The notes: a model not told the origin generated them from the sequence alone. 64,000 nt of DNA from Reticulitermes lucifugus (GCA_026260175.1 JAKCWW010001201.1:1-64000), one strand, 5' to 3'; numbered from the stretch's first letter, positions 36,374 to 49,800 are shown. A program made the numbers and translations.

Positions 36374-36460
36374 TGTTGTTGTTGTTGTTACTTGTTGTTG
36401 TTACTGTTGCTGGTTTGTTGCTCCTGCTATTATGAATAATAATTATTATTATCATTATTT
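36374..36460. repeat. (TTG)n and (ATT)n-rich low-complexity tract
   Basis: TTG repeats to about 36412 with interruptions, then ATT-rich sequence to 36460. Confidence 0.85.
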
Positions 36461-37564
36461 ATCATCTCAAATTCAAATCGTAAGAGACGTAACGTAATAA
36501 TTATTCCATTAGCACCTCAGCACTTATTTACGATAGACCTACTATTTTTCAACATATTTCAGTTCTATTAAAGATCATTGTATACGCCGCTATATACATA
36601 CATAATAATTACATTTGTTTAAGTTTCCTCAGTTACCACGTCTAAAGCACAACTTCTTACATTCTTTCACTTATTCTTAAGACATGGTTAAGTCCAATTT
36701 CATATATATACTATACTTCATTGGTCCTTTATAGTTCAAATATCATAAAAAAGACAAACTAATAAAATTACTCCAGCCAAATCTCGTATGGCTTGACGAT
36801 TTTGCTTGACTCGTAACAAGCTCAGTGGTCTACGGAACACGACTTCATTAGGTATTCTCTGCTTCGAAACCGCATGCAATACGAAAACGGTGGAATGAAG
36901 CCGTTCCCCTGGCGATGCGTCTCTGACGGCACAGAGAAGATTACGTCTAGAGGTATTCTAATGGAGAAATTAGAGACGGCATTTCGTTATTAAATACACG
37001 GTGGTTACGAAATATGAATGTAACTAGCGGAATTTAAGCTACTAAAAACCTTAAGGAAGCTAAAATTAAAATATTAAAAAAACATAAAATAGTTCCTACG
37101 ATACGCAGTAGAAATTACTGCGTCATAAGCCGGAAACATGAAACAAGAAATTAATTACAAATATACGAATCTCTTAAAGTTTCTGCAAATATGTCATTAA
37201 TAATAATTACAATAATAATAATAATAATAATATATGAACGTAGGCTGGAAAAAAACTAAAAAATAAGAATTTTAGTATAGAAATTTAACGAACGTGGAAA
37301 ATGAAATGCTGTGTCATTCCATTGTCATTGGGGCCATAGGACTTGTTACTAGAGCTAAAAGAGTATCTGCAACTAACACCAATCAAGCACTGAATAGACT
37401 CTTTGCAAATAAAAACAGCTATACTGGGAACACCACACATAATAAGGAAAGGGCAACAATCTGAAACTTGAAACCTGAGTGGTGGGGTACTAAGAGGATA
37501 AGTATCGGGAAAAAGAAACTGAGATCACAAAAGAGGATGATGATGTTGATCTGTCTAGAAAGAA
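36461..37564. other. unannotated intron 1 sequence
   Basis: AT-rich; holds an (AAT)n run at 37210-37231. Nothing else recognised. Confidence 0.5.
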
Positions 37565-37770
37565 CTATGCCGGCTTCTCACCGTGCAGGCTCGGCTTCTC
37601 TCCCAGGACAGTCCATGTAGGATCTGTAGTGGACAAAGTGCCACTGGATTAAGCTTTTCAAAGAGAAGTTCAGTTTTCCCCTGTCAATTATCTTTCCACC
37701 ACTATTCCATATTCGCCTACAACCAAAGCAATAAGTCTTGAAAACGAGAGCGTCACTAAACAAACGAACA
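37565..37770 (+). mobile_element. SINE, family C, old copy
   Basis: Aligns along its length with the copy at 55311: GCCGGC.TC.CACCG, CTC.CCCAGG, GGATCTGTAGTGGACAAAGT, TTTTCCCCTGTCA, CCACTATTCCATATTCGCCTA and a final GCGTCACTAAACAAAC tail. The B box is eroded. Confidence 0.65.
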
Positions 37771-38199
37771 GACAAACAGAATATACCAACATAAAGCCAA
37801 TTCCCGAAAGGTCGCGTACATCTGATTCACATTAGAAAATGGACAATTGCTTAAGAAATGGTACAAAAATAAATACGAATTAAAGAACTTTAAATGAATA
37901 CAGTTAGAATACTCATTCAAAGGTATTAATTATTTTGTGTACTTCAAGGACGTTTTATTATAAAACAAGTATGTTTACTTAATTGTCAATCACACACAAC
38001 AAGCCATTTTGTACATGTTATCTTGGCAACTAGTTTGTGATTTGATATACCGAGGGGATGTCATATATTAAGATGTTTTATGACCCGTAACATTATTCAG
38101 CGTCAAGTTGGCTCGTGATTAAGTAAACGATAAATTGAAAAAAACGCAACGATGCGGTGTTGACGCATTTTAAAGTGCAATGTTAGCATTTCCCTGGAG

Positions 38200-38290
38200 G
38201 GGCCGAGTAAACCACAACACAGAAATGAACCTGGGGTCTACTGAATAAGAAGCATAAGTGTTAACCACTCAACCGCGAACCTCGTACAAA
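38200..38290 (-). mobile_element. tRNA-like segment, probable SINE head
   Basis: On the - strand GCGGTTGAGTGGTTAACAC (A-box-like) precedes CCCAGGTTCATTTC (B-box-like) at tRNA-like spacing. It is unlikely to be a working tRNA gene because no closed acceptor stem can be drawn. Confidence 0.35.
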
Positions 38291-39544
38291 CAGTCAATCG
38301 AGGTAACTGCCTCTTCGGGACAGGCCAGTTCCATCAAGTTTCCGACAATTGCAGACGCGCTGACAACGTACAGCCAAGCAATAACATTTTGATGAAACGT
38401 GAGGAACGAAGAGCGAAGTTACCGCATAAGAAGCAACACGAATAACACTTGTTAGCAACCTACAGACATGCAATACTTTACCTTCAGCACCAACAAGATA
38501 TTCTCACAGACGTAGAAATTAACTGATCAAGTCACGAACATAAGTCATCCTTAAGACTTCCAAGAAGGGGGTAAAATAAAGAAATTCCCAAAGCTATGAG
38601 TATTTTGCACGATCAACTCAACGGTGACGTCAGAAAACGCCATTAAAGAAACGCATTGGCCAGGAACGAATATCAAAACATTAGGAACAACGTGTTAATC
38701 GAACACTGAAATGCGATATTCTTTGCTTCCAATCGGCTATTCCTGAGTGTACTGTCCACTCGAAAGCGAATCGTCCATGATACAGGCTTGTATTCTTGTT
38801 AAAGAAATATTTAAACCTCTTCATCTTAAGGGAAGGAACAGCACACTTCGCATTCGGCTGTAATAAAGATAGGAAATATTTGAAAACGATATCGCAGTGA
38901 TCTTAAATAAGATAAATTTTCCATTAAGTTTCTTTTACATCGGTCAGTCTTTAAGAACTGTCATTCGGCGGGATGACGTGTAAGGTCCTAAAGACTTTTT
39001 CTTCTGAAAGGCAACCACACTATCTATATACCTGCACGCTGTGGGGTTGCATGTAGTCGCAACTAATCCCACATTCACAAGGCAGAAATTACATTTGCTT
39101 GAGCCACGCCTGCTTCGTGCAGCTGTGTACAGAAAACATATCTCTAAATTCCACACAAGAGAAAGTCCATTCGTGAACAGTCTACAGCATGTGCCGAACT
39201 TTCAGTGTCGTTATCTCTCCCTCTGCATTGCAAGAACTTCATTTCGGTTTCACAGGTAATCGTCATTCCCAGAAAAAAGATAGCATTTGCTCATCTGTCT
39301 GTATTCCATACTGTGCTCACGTTAAAGATTAATCTTGCACGCCTCTCTGTATTCCATTCTGCGCGCCCGTTCGATAGACAACCCCATGATTATATTCGGC
39401 ACGAAACAAAGAAAACGTCCTCTAAAGCAGTGTTAAGAGACAAGACATTTCAGGGGCACGTGCATGTCACAGGTGGTATACTGAAACGCACTTTAAGAGG
39501 AACCCCGACACCGTGAGAGCCATTGCGAACTAGTGGATAACATA
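38291..39544. other. unannotated intron 1 sequence
   Basis: A 103-codon + frame at 39205-39516 shows no family resemblance. Confidence 0.45.
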
Positions 39545-39566
39545 AGGTGGACATGCATGTCCACCT
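39545..39566. repeat. perfect 22-bp palindrome
   Basis: AGGTGGACATG is followed directly by its exact reverse complement with no spacer. It lies 27 bases before the hammerhead-like remnant at 39593. Confidence 0.95.
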
Positions 39567-39574
39567 AGGTTTCA

Positions 39575-39700
39575 GATAACGTATATTACTGCCTGAAGAT
39601 GGTCAAAATATGACAAAAACACGTAGCGTACATTATTAAATGTAATAAAGTTGTTGTGTCTGACGGAAATTTATAATTTGTCAGTGAATTATAACACAAC
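39575..39700 (+). mobile_element. Penelope-like remnant with hammerhead-like motif
   Basis: Core CTGAAGA at 39593-39599, stem II GGTCA / TGAC with an AAATA loop, an A-rich GAAA equivalent, then CACGTA and GCGTAC. The element end continues with TTAAATGTAATAAAGTTGTTG. The core is worn. Confidence 0.45.
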
Positions 39701-40210
39701 GGGATGAACTCCATCACAATAGTGTTCACAACAGCCCGCCACGTGTCCCTATCTTGGCCTGCACGATTCAAGCCCACGTCCTCCAATCCTATTTCTATAA
39801 AATCGGTTCAATATTATCCTCCCGTCTATGCCTAGGTCTTTCAAACTGTTTCTTTCCATCAGCTTTCCCCACCAAAACCCTGTAGGCATTTCTTTTCTGC
39901 ATGCCACATGCCCCCCAATTTCATCCCCCGTGATTTAATCATCTGGGTAATATTTGGCAAGGAACGCTCCTTGCCGAGCAATTTTCTCTAACCTCATATT
40001 ACTTCCTCCGTCTTATGCCCAAATATCTTTCTCAGCACCCTGTTCCCCAAGCCCTTAACTTATATTCTTCCCTTAATGTGCGAGACCAAGTTCAATGCCC
40101 ACACAATACAATAAGTAGATCTGTATACGATACTCTTTACGTTTCTAGACAGCAAACGGGAAGACAGCTTCTTGGCCAGATGGTATCAAGTTTTACCCGA
40201 ATGTAATCTG
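39701..40210 (-). mobile_element. LINE fragment, C-terminal end of ORF2
   Basis: On the - strand, in order: VSHIKGRI, NRVLRKIFGHKTEEV, MIKSRGMKLGGMW, MQKRNAYRVLVGKADGKKQF, ERPRHRREDNIEPIL and QDRDTWRAVVNTIVMEF. This is the typical C-terminal sequence of insect non-LTR retrotransposons (E.KVLRKIFG.KRDE, AGHVARM....NAYRVLVG, GRPRRRWEDNI, LAQDRD.WRA). The patches lie in different frames with stops between, so it is dead. It is longer than the related piece at 13985-14180. Confidence 0.85.
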
Positions 40211-42540
40211 CTCTTAATTTCGTCATGCACAATCAAGAAAGTAAACAGAAGAAAAAAAGACAGATCGTTATCACAGGAGACGTAAAACAAGACAATACAA
40301 AAAGAGAAATACAAAATAGGGTGACAGTCTAGACATTAGATTACCTTTTGTGCAAACCTTACCACCTACCACATGAAACATATACGTCTAACCGCAAGAG
40401 AACATTTCGGTCTGCAACCTACCTGTTGCTTCTTTCACTAATAAACAGGGAGAACGCACTGCAAGAGGCGAGAGTTTGGGTGTTTCAGAATTATTATGTT
40501 GCTTATTAGAAAAGGATAAAATTACAATCCCTAAACATAACAGCTGTTGTCAAGTTCGGCTGTGCCCATGCAGCTTGAATATTAACAGAACAACTTCTGC
40601 TCCGCCATTTAACTATGGATTCCCACTACGTTAAAGAGTTTATATTTTCCCACAGTCTAAAAAGTGTTTAAAAGGTTCACTTGGTCATAAACATTTAAAT
40701 GGCATGCGGGAAACATCATGGAGCACAAGTGGCTAATCGCATGAAAGGCAACGTTACCGAGAACAGCAAAACTGACGCCAATGTCGAAAGTTTGCCACTG
40801 TCAAGAAACAAATCGTCTAACTCCTGGAAAGGAATGGTGCGTATCTATTAAACCGGGGTCAATTTTAGCAATGGAGGAAGAAAATCTCGGAGAGATTTTA
40901 AAATCTTCCTCCGTCTTTCTCCTAACACACATTTTTCACTCCTTCCTCTGTAAGAAAATATTTACGGTCAAAATTCAGCCGCACTTCTCCGCATGCGCCG
41001 TTCTATGACTCGGATTACTCTTGCTTTGCGTTCCTCCTCGTTTCTTCAAAGCCATTAAGTAACCTAAGCAGGTGAATCAAAAACATAACGCGGCCGCCGC
41101 CTCAAAAATTAGAGTCACTGCCCTGCACAAGTATCAGGAAGCAGTTTATGGCAAAAACAGTGTCCAGTCAGGCGCAATTTCGAGTAGAGAACAATGGCTT
41201 CAAATCTTAGGCAGGCAGATAGACCATCGTGGTTCTCATAGTTCTTTTCAGTGCCTCCAAGCAAATGTCGGTATTATATCTCAAATTAGATCACGGCCAC
41301 TTCCTTCCATATCCTAATTCCTTATTCACTTAGCATCCTATCCTTCGACGCTATATAGTCTCACACCGACAGTGCCATTACATAAAGCAAAAAACAGCCT
41401 CCAATGGTGTGACGATTCTACAAAAAAGAATTAAATGATGCAGTAGGAAGTGTCTGCAGGCCATTCTCAGGTGATATCCCAGCATTTGCTTCGATAAACT
41501 GAGAAAAATACGAAATCCCTGTTAAGACATGGAGATCACCCGACTGCGAAGCACGAATGCCAGTTCCACCCCTCAACGTGCGGCAGTAGTACTGCAAGGG
41601 GGAAAGCGGGTTTAGAAGCTTTGACGTCACAATAGTCCTTGACATATACTTCACAAGGTTCTTGAGAACTTACTTTGGCTGGCCCAAATTTTATTAGTAG
41701 GCTACGAAGAGCAGCAGGCTCTGTGTCTTTCAAGTAACAAGGTTGAGACAGTTAATAATCGAAAAATAACGTTAGCGAAGACAAGACGTCAGCCCGCGTT
41801 AATAAATACGTCTCTATACATTACTCTCGCCACAGTTGACACACATGAAACCATTCTACTGGAAGCGCTCACATGTTTAACGGTAAATAGGCCTCCACTA
41901 ACCTTTTAAGAGGTTGTCACAACGAAAACACTCGCCAGTGTCTAACGTTCGATCTACCGCATATAAGACGCATTCCATCACTCAGCACATGTGTCTCGAA
42001 CATATGACTGGCGGTCTCGAGGGATAAAATATCCGTTTCAGGAAAAGAAAAAGAGCAAACAAATTCCGCGATGTGGGACACACGACTGACGCTGATTTCA
42101 GAACTCATCGTGGTTCTGTTCAATTGCGTACAAGACGTAGGCCTACGAACTACGTACATTCATATGAATGTTTCCTACTCTGTGAGCACACACACAACTA
42201 TCACAAATCCAGCACATTAGTATTTGCAGTCGCGGATATAAAATAAATTCTTAAACCAAGCAACGTATTAGTTTCGTCACGTCTGCTCACAGCAAGCACC
42301 TGGGCGATTGCGGTATGGCAGATCTAAACGGAATTTTGTCGAAATTTTTGATTTTGTAAGATTTTAGTTACTCAAAGCGTTGTCTATGGACACTACTGTT
42401 TTCTGAGATAGAACGCCGTGGGAGGCCATAAAGATCGAGCGCCATCCCAGCATTAAGAAGATACGGCCTTTTCCCTGCGGAATACAAGACATCTGAATCT
42501 CGGCCAGGCTCGCTAGAACCGCTATAAGGCATGGACAACT
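40211..42540. other. unannotated intron 1 sequence
   Basis: Short frames only; no repeat family identified by eye. Confidence 0.45.
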
Positions 42541-43012
42541 CGTCCCGTAGGACCTTCTCGTGCTTCTCTCTTCCCACCCACTTCTTTCTCGTATTACTTA
42601 TTATTTTTTAATTTTGCTTTAATTTAATTCGTTTTCGTTGTATAATTTCCATTTCTATTTTTAAAATCTTCATATCAACATTTCAGTACACTCTTCACTT
42701 TTCCACAAACGGCTCTCTTCCGACCCAAGTTCTTCTTATCAGCTCCTTCATTTCCCTTGCCTCCTATTCATCCACCAGCATTCTGTCTCCCCTTCATTTA
42801 TTCTTCTTTTCTCACGCCTTTCCACCTCCTATCTGCACTTTTCTTCCTTTTTTAATTTATGCTTATTACTTTTATATTTACTTCTACGTATTTTCACTTT
42901 TAAATGCCAAATTTCTTTGTATTTCTCCCTTCACTTTCCCGCACTTGTTTCTTTCAGCGTTCTCCTGTTCCAATTTTCTTTCTCTAAAGTCTTATTTCCA
43001 CCCTACCTCTAG
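42541..43012 (+). repeat. long pyrimidine-rich tract
   Basis: About 470 bp in which C and T dominate on the + strand (many CTTCTCTCTTCCC, TTCTTTCTCTAAAG and TCCCTTCACTTTCCC runs), with no simple repeat unit. It leads directly into the Penelope-like end at 43020. Confidence 0.8.
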
Positions 43013-43019
43013 CTGGCTC

Positions 43020-43130
43020 GGCAAGAGCTCTACCCCGCTCCATTGAGTCCCAGTATCCGAACTACACATAGCGTATTCATTTGCCCTGATGATGGAATCA
43101 GAAGAACTCTTTGAAACGTCCATAAAGAGC
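43020..43130 (+). mobile_element. possible retroelement end with hammerhead-like block
   Basis: CCTGATGATGGAATC at 43084, then TTTGAAACGTCCATAA at 43110, gives the core and GAAA blocks of a hammerhead in order, but stem II is too long and poorly paired. Confidence 0.3.
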
Positions 43131-46048
43131 TATAGAACACGGCGGCGCATCCCAGTAGGCAGAAACAGTGTAACATTAATTCTCTGCATGGACCTTCTGT
43201 AGTCTTCTGCTGATATTCTGATAAAGTCTCACATACGTAACTTACATCATGTGAGTAGTATGTACATTTCATTCATTTTAATTCGTTTAGAGGGTTATTT
43301 TACTTCAGGTCGCAGGGGCATCTTATGTTTATCTTCAGAGTCTTTTGGCATAAAATGGATGAACCTTGATACACGGCACTCCTATATTAAACCAGCACTG
43401 CTATGGACACGTTTCGTTCACTTCACGTCACTTCAACTGCCACTTTCTTTAAGGTCCTAACTGAGCCTTAATATTTATTTGAATTTCTCAGCAGATTTTA
43501 ACATACCTTTATGTACATAATTTCACTATACGAATATCATCATTTGGACGTTCCATTCACTTTAATTGTGGAAATGCGGCAGCATACACAAAGCCTAGAT
43601 AGGATAGCCTCGGATCCAAATAGTGCAGCTTCTGTGTATGAAATAAGGTATAACCACTACACTCCCACGTTAGAATCCTTTCTTCGTTTCGCTGTTATTC
43701 TTACACCTTCCTCTTCTTTTATTCCACAGTCTCCTTTTTACTTTCGTCGTTTTAAATTACATAAACTAGGTTCTGTGTGCTAACGTATTATAAGTGAATC
43801 AAACGAGGAAGCTATTAACGCGCTATTTCCACAGACCTGCTTCTCACATTCGGTAAGTTCTTTGAGAAAAATATTGTATCCGGCGTCGCTGGCAGAATCC
43901 TACCAACTTCTAACACAGGCAGTAATGCTGATTCCTTACCAATAAGCTAATAGTCGCTTCAACACGACACCAACCAATAAAAATCTAAATAACATTGGGA
44001 GAGGTGAACGAAGCGTTGATCAACGTTCCTTGTTACGTTAAGATATTCCTGTGTACCGAATACACAACTGCAATGTGCAAACGAGCCTGTAACCATATAC
44101 CATACGTACAACAGGGGAAGTGCTTATGCTAACGGGTTAGGTTACCTTAGCTGAAGGACTTTACGTGTTCATACTATGGACTGTCGCTACTGGTGAGAGG
44201 AGGCTTTTGGGCCTTTGGTCCTATCGGGAGGAAAAAATAAAAAAAAATTGTTGGATATCTGGGCGCTGAAACCAGAAAAGTTGTAATCACACTGCCTGAA
44301 GGCTTTCGTATTGAGGCGGAATCACTGTGACTGAATGCTTGCATGACCGGTGGACGCGGATCGTGCCCCACCCGAGCCTTTCCTTGCTATTAGGTAAAAT
44401 CATGGAAGTCCCAAGTCAAGATAGCTGAACAGTGTTAAACACTAACAGTTGTGTGAACTAGCATGATGAGCTTCGGTTAAGACCACTGGTTACTTCACAC
44501 AGACCCAGTCGGCCTTTCAAGCTTCCAAACTAAGGGGCTCCACACATGAGCTAACTTCGAGTCGAAAATTTCAGTCAGAGTTCTGATGTGGCCGGCGAAA
44601 AATAAAACTCCCAAATCCTAGAAATCTGCATGTTACTAACGTGCCAAACATTGTTGGTCGTCATGCAACAAGACAAAAGTCTCCGCATTTTATGGCACCC
44701 AAAGCTTCAGTACCATGTTCACACTTACAACACCGCCAGTCCCCAGCCGCAGTCCGATAAATCCAGTCCACACTTTCACATGAAGCTCAAGGCTCTACAC
44801 AAAACTTCGTAATACGTCAGGTTCTTGAACCCACAAACTGGAGAAGTGTGTCTCATTATCCATGACAGCTTACTCTATTGATTCGCAGCTTCTGGACACC
44901 GTCTGGACGTGTCATGCCAAGATGACAAGCAGCTCGCTTAAAAAGGCATGAAAGTTAGGAAAAACTGACGTAAGCACCTCCGTTGCCACAGCACTGGATT
45001 GCAAAGTAAACATAATTACTCACAATCCACTATGTATTCTTCCAAACACAAGTTTGTTGGTTGGAAAGGACGTAGATGAGACGGAAAACGAAGCTTGAGG
45101 AGACGCCTAAAATTAAGTCTCCTCACGTCTGTAGACATGCGTGCTTGGATTCAAATTAAGGGGTATTACTGCTCGAGTAAGACAGGCCAACCCTACTAAC
45201 CAATACAACTTTGTTACAACAAAACAGGCACAGGAGCACATGCGCAATGCCAGACTACTGAATGGTCACACGAAGACAAAACTATGAATTTTTGCGGTGT
45301 TTCCAGAAGTACCAAATTGAAACAAAGTTCAAGTGAATTCGCAATTGAAAGACGTGAAAGAACGGATACGAGAGGCCAAACATTTTTGTGTAGATGTAAA
45401 GAGTAATCGACAAGTACGTATAATCCTAATGCAAATAAACGTCTCTTATACGACTCGGTGAAATGCATAAATAAGGAAAAGTGAGTCTAATACAAAAACA
45501 AACATCACTACATTCCACACACAGGGCTAATATATTAAACTATTCCGACTATATTTGTAATCTCACAACTGACAACGGAGACCTGCAATATTTCCTGCGT
45601 CGCATTTTGGTTCTAAGTACAGTTATAACAAAAGCAAAATCTACAAGAATTTTAACAGCATTGTCGTTTTCCGTCAGCAACTATAAACAATGGTTTTCAA
45701 TATTTCGTACACAAATAAAATATACAGCAGAAGCAGTGACGTAAGATCGCAGTGAAATAAAACATTTGAATCCAAACGCCTTCATTTCGGCTACCGGAAT
45801 TGTCAAAAGATATCAAGCAAAAGTACACGAGGCTGAAAACTTCAGCATCTTACTAACTTAACAACACAGGCAATATGACAGCTCCTTCGGCCAGTCGCCA
45901 GATTCTCACGGCAAAACACCTACTTCAGTCTCAGGGTTGTGCATGCGGGATTTGTGCTTGACAAACAAGCGGTCTTCCTCCGAGTACATCGGTGTTCTCC
46001 TGCCAATTGCGAAAGGCAACGTTAAGATACTTGATTTCTTCAGGTAAT
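43131..46048. other. unannotated intron 1 sequence
   Basis: Short frames only. 43560-43690 on the - strand is faintly tRNA-SINE-like (GTAGTGGTTATACC, then TGGATCCGAGG) but not callable. Confidence 0.4.
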
Positions 46049-46061
46049 TCCAAATCTGGAT

Positions 46062-46319
46062 TCCGATCCCAGTAGCCGCGTGGTCTAAGGCGAGGGTCTG
46101 CGGCCGCTCGCTTCCTGGGATCGCGGGTTCGAATCCCACCAGAAGCATGAATGTATGTCTCTTATAAGTGTTGTGCGTTGGAAGGTAAGATCTCTGCGTC
46201 GGGCTGATCACTCGTCCAAAGGAGTCCTACCGAGTGTGGTGTATCTGAGTGTGATCGTGAAGCCTCGATAATAAGGAGGCTCTGGCCCAATAGAGGCTGT
46301 TGCGCAATGGGAAAAAAAA
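46062..46319 (+). mobile_element. SINE, family A, with target-site duplication
   Basis: Full-length copy: CCGATCCCAGTAGCCGCGTG head, B box GGTTCGAATCCC from 46126, then GTAAGATCTCTGCGTCGGGC, AGGAGTCCTACCGAGTGTGG and AGGCTGTTGCGCAATG, then an A tail. TCCAAATCTGGAT (46049-46061) and TCCGAATCTGGAT (46320-46332) form a 13-bp target duplication with one difference. The body has more changes than the 26096 copy, so it is probably older. Confidence 0.92.
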
Positions 46320-46721
46320 TCCGAATCTGGATGCAAACATTTTCGCATTAGATTCACAATTTATGGTCATTCTTCATACATACGTTTAAAAAAAAGCATT
46401 GCCGAGTGAATGTTGGCGAACTGACCGGCACAGTACGTATTAGTAAGTAAAAATATGAAAGTTAAAAAAATACTCATTCAAATACCGTCATAGTTTCATA
46501 CTTCGTAAAAAGTGTTAATTATGTTCATATACTTGCGTACAAATAAAATAGAAACAAAACACGAAATGTTAGCGCAGCTTAATACTTCTGGCGCTTTCGT
46601 TCTACTACTGTACCTACATTTTAAATTCGTGAATAATTTCACGAAAACAGGGAATGCGTGAGAACCGTTAATGCGCCTTTCCACATTTCACTCACCACAC
46701 TCCTACACATTTTTTTCCATA

Positions 46722-46860
46722 CCTTAGCAACAGACTTACAGTCGATCGCGACTTTCTTTTGTCTTTCGCATGGGAGACGTCTCCTCCGTATCTCGGCAAT
46801 GGATTTACAATCGATCATGATTTTGTTTTCTCCATCTCTTAGGAGAGGTTTTCATGTATT
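46722..46860. repeat. two-copy tandem duplication, unit about 69 bp
   Basis: GCAACAGACTTACAGTCGATC at 46727 is echoed by GCAATGGATTTACAATCGATC at 46796. Both continue with a T-rich TTTTGT..CT run and a GGGAGA / AGGAGAGG block. The copies are diverged. Confidence 0.7.
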
Positions 46861-49800
46861 TGTGCCGTAAACCGCGAAATAGTAAGATAAAAGTGTGTAG
46901 GTAGCAATCTGAAGTGTCTGTTACTTTAGTCCACTTTTAACCAACATCGGAATGTGCCGAAAATTGTTTGTAAAAATATCCAAAATATAAAATTTCATGA
47001 AAATCGTGACATATTTCCGACAATACCGCATGGACGTAAGCGAAGTTTCATAACCTTGAAAGTCGTTGAAGTGGTAAAGAAATGAACATTCTGTGGAAAC
47101 TGAAGGCCCATTTACATTCTCACAAAAATCCGCCACCGGACCTCAGGTACTAAAATGCAGACCAAACCACAGTATTATTTCAGGATAGGTTTTAATACTA
47201 AATTCCCGTCCACAACTCGGTCTCCCAACTGGTATCTTCCTCAAGGCCTCTTCGGCTAAATACTGAATGCATTTCTATGTATTTCTCTCCTCCATGTCAA
47301 TCTCGTCCTCCCTAATGACTGCCTTTAATTAATGTTTGATGATGGATACAAATAATCAAGACAGTTCACTGAATATGCACAATTTCAGTAATCAATACCA
47401 ATGACTGTCTGCTTATTTCTTGGTGAAGTAAATCATGCAAATCTGACAGCAAATGAGTAAGAACATAACACTGATTATTATCGTTGTCATCTGTTTTATG
47501 GGTGCATAAGAGCCCTTGCGTCAAGATTAAACTGGATGGCAGGACTGCTATGGGACTGGGAGCGCTGCCGTATCTGGCACGATCCCCCCTCCCCTCCCTT
47601 TCATTGAAGACTGTCACCATCAGCTGTAATAACAAAGTCATCGCCTGTTTCCTTAGAGACAAAGACGAGGACCTCTCCAAAGTCGACAGCCCTTCGCGCA
47701 CACGGCACAGTCCTGCTGCATCCGCTTTCTAATGACTGTACACACTTACCAAGCCTCTCCTACCGTACCTTATTGGACTGGATGTAATTCAATTTAAATC
47801 GAATTTAAGGTAGGAGATCGGTGCGACAAAATAAAAGAAAAAATGGTGGGAAGTTCGTGAAGAATACTCTCATAACGGTTTCTTTTCCTTGTTTGTTAAG
47901 CGTGGGATATGAGGCTCAACACGCCTTGTTTCAAATGGGTACGTAACAATGTAAAACCGAATGTACATGCCACAAACCTAAGACAGATTTTCCATATACA
48001 TAAACAAAAGTGTTTGTAACCTTCCTTCGTATCGACTTCCAAGAACAGAGATTCATTACTTACCGTCATACACATGAAAAGAATGTATCTAACACAGCAC
48101 CATGTTAAAGTTTCCATAAAACGTTCATCCACAAGAGTTGTTTACTGTTCAGCCTTCCTTCAAAACACAAAATTTGTAAGTATGGTCTACACTCTAACTC
48201 GCAATGTGGACCCCATACAAGTATACTTCTTATTACTGTCAAAAGCTGGAATTCTAAAAGAGCCACTTAATTGCACTTTAGATTCCAACTGAAGTATTTT
48301 ACAAATCTGTGTATTACAACACTCAGATGTATCCAATGCAAGATACTTAATACCGAAAACACCTGTAAGTTCTCAGCCAGTAATTTGTACGAGTAAAAAA
48401 TGATATTTTCTCAAAAATATTTTTAATTAATACCCAGCCTTCCACATCTATATATTTACGGTACAGTGTAGGCAATTCAAATATCAACTGAGTTGCGTTT
48501 GTATAGATATAACAGGCTTTAAACAGACAATACACACCATTACCAGGACGCAATAAGACCTCGGAAAGAGACTACTATACGTAACCACACAGTCGTTACC
48601 AGAAACATGAAGCCACAATGCAGGCACCGTGTATTCTTATGCCGTGCTGAAATGGTTTATATGAAGGTCATGTAATTAAACTGTAATGTGACAGGGCTAG
48701 GACGGGGGTTAATTAAAATAAAATGCCTGGCTGTTCAGACTGAAAAAGTTTTCACTCGGAAGGGCTCATTGTCTTTATAAACAAACGCGTTTAACAAAGA
48801 CAGTCCACTCAAACCTTCTTTATAGAACAACATAAATATGAATGCATGTATCCTTTAAAATCAGAGGTTACTAAAGAATGACACATTGAAATCAACGGAA
48901 AACTGCACGTATTAACACAAGAACCGTGTTTGTTAAAGGCGATATAATTCCAAAGAAAGACAGTCCTCAGAAAAAGTAAATAAGGATGTACGTAGGGCGT
49001 TCGGAAAGAAGTGACACCACATTTGTCTCATATTTAGAAGCCCACAATCTCCCTACATTCCAGTAAACAAAAGACAGGCCTAAGCAATCTTAAGACACAA
49101 GGATCCATAACTGAGACCGATTACTTATTTATTACATATTTATTAATTTATTTATTGCCCACAGACATCAACCGTCACATGAAACTCTAATTCGTACATA
49201 CCCTGTTTTACCTGTTATTTCGAAAATCGTTGACCCAATTTCTTCTTACAATCCGACATTAATTCCCTCCTTTTCACGACTGAAATACTCGTCATGTGCG
49301 CAAAAAAAAAACCGATGGCCCTCGCTGAACCGACAATTATACCGATACTTCTACCCACGACAGCGTAGACCTGTCATATAGCTTTCTTGGCAGAAAAATG
49401 TACGCCAGTTCATACTGGTCCAACGAAACGTGTGAGTACTAGTCGCTAGCGCTCACTCATAAACACGCTTCAACATACAACACTCTGACACGAACTACAA
49501 GCCAAGACTATGGGAATTTAAATGAGTCATTTCTCAAAGAAGTGGGCAAGCTAAACAAGATAACCCTAATTTTTCCCCTTTAAAGAGCGAAAATGATCTG
49601 AATAATATACACAAGTTCGCTTCCTACTTCACAGAGAACACAAAACATCATCTATAAAGATAATACGGCTACTGTACGTTCAGAAAAGCGACCACTGTTT
49701 ATTATGTGGAACAATGACAGTCTCTGTGCGAAACACCGAGGCCTGTTTTAACTTTAAACCAGGTGGCATATGGTTACCAATTCCATTAAAGGGCTAAACA

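Noticed and set aside
48980-49060. Mariner-terminal-like GCGTTCGGAAAGAAGTGAC
   Set aside because: No inverted partner or transposase similarity nearby.
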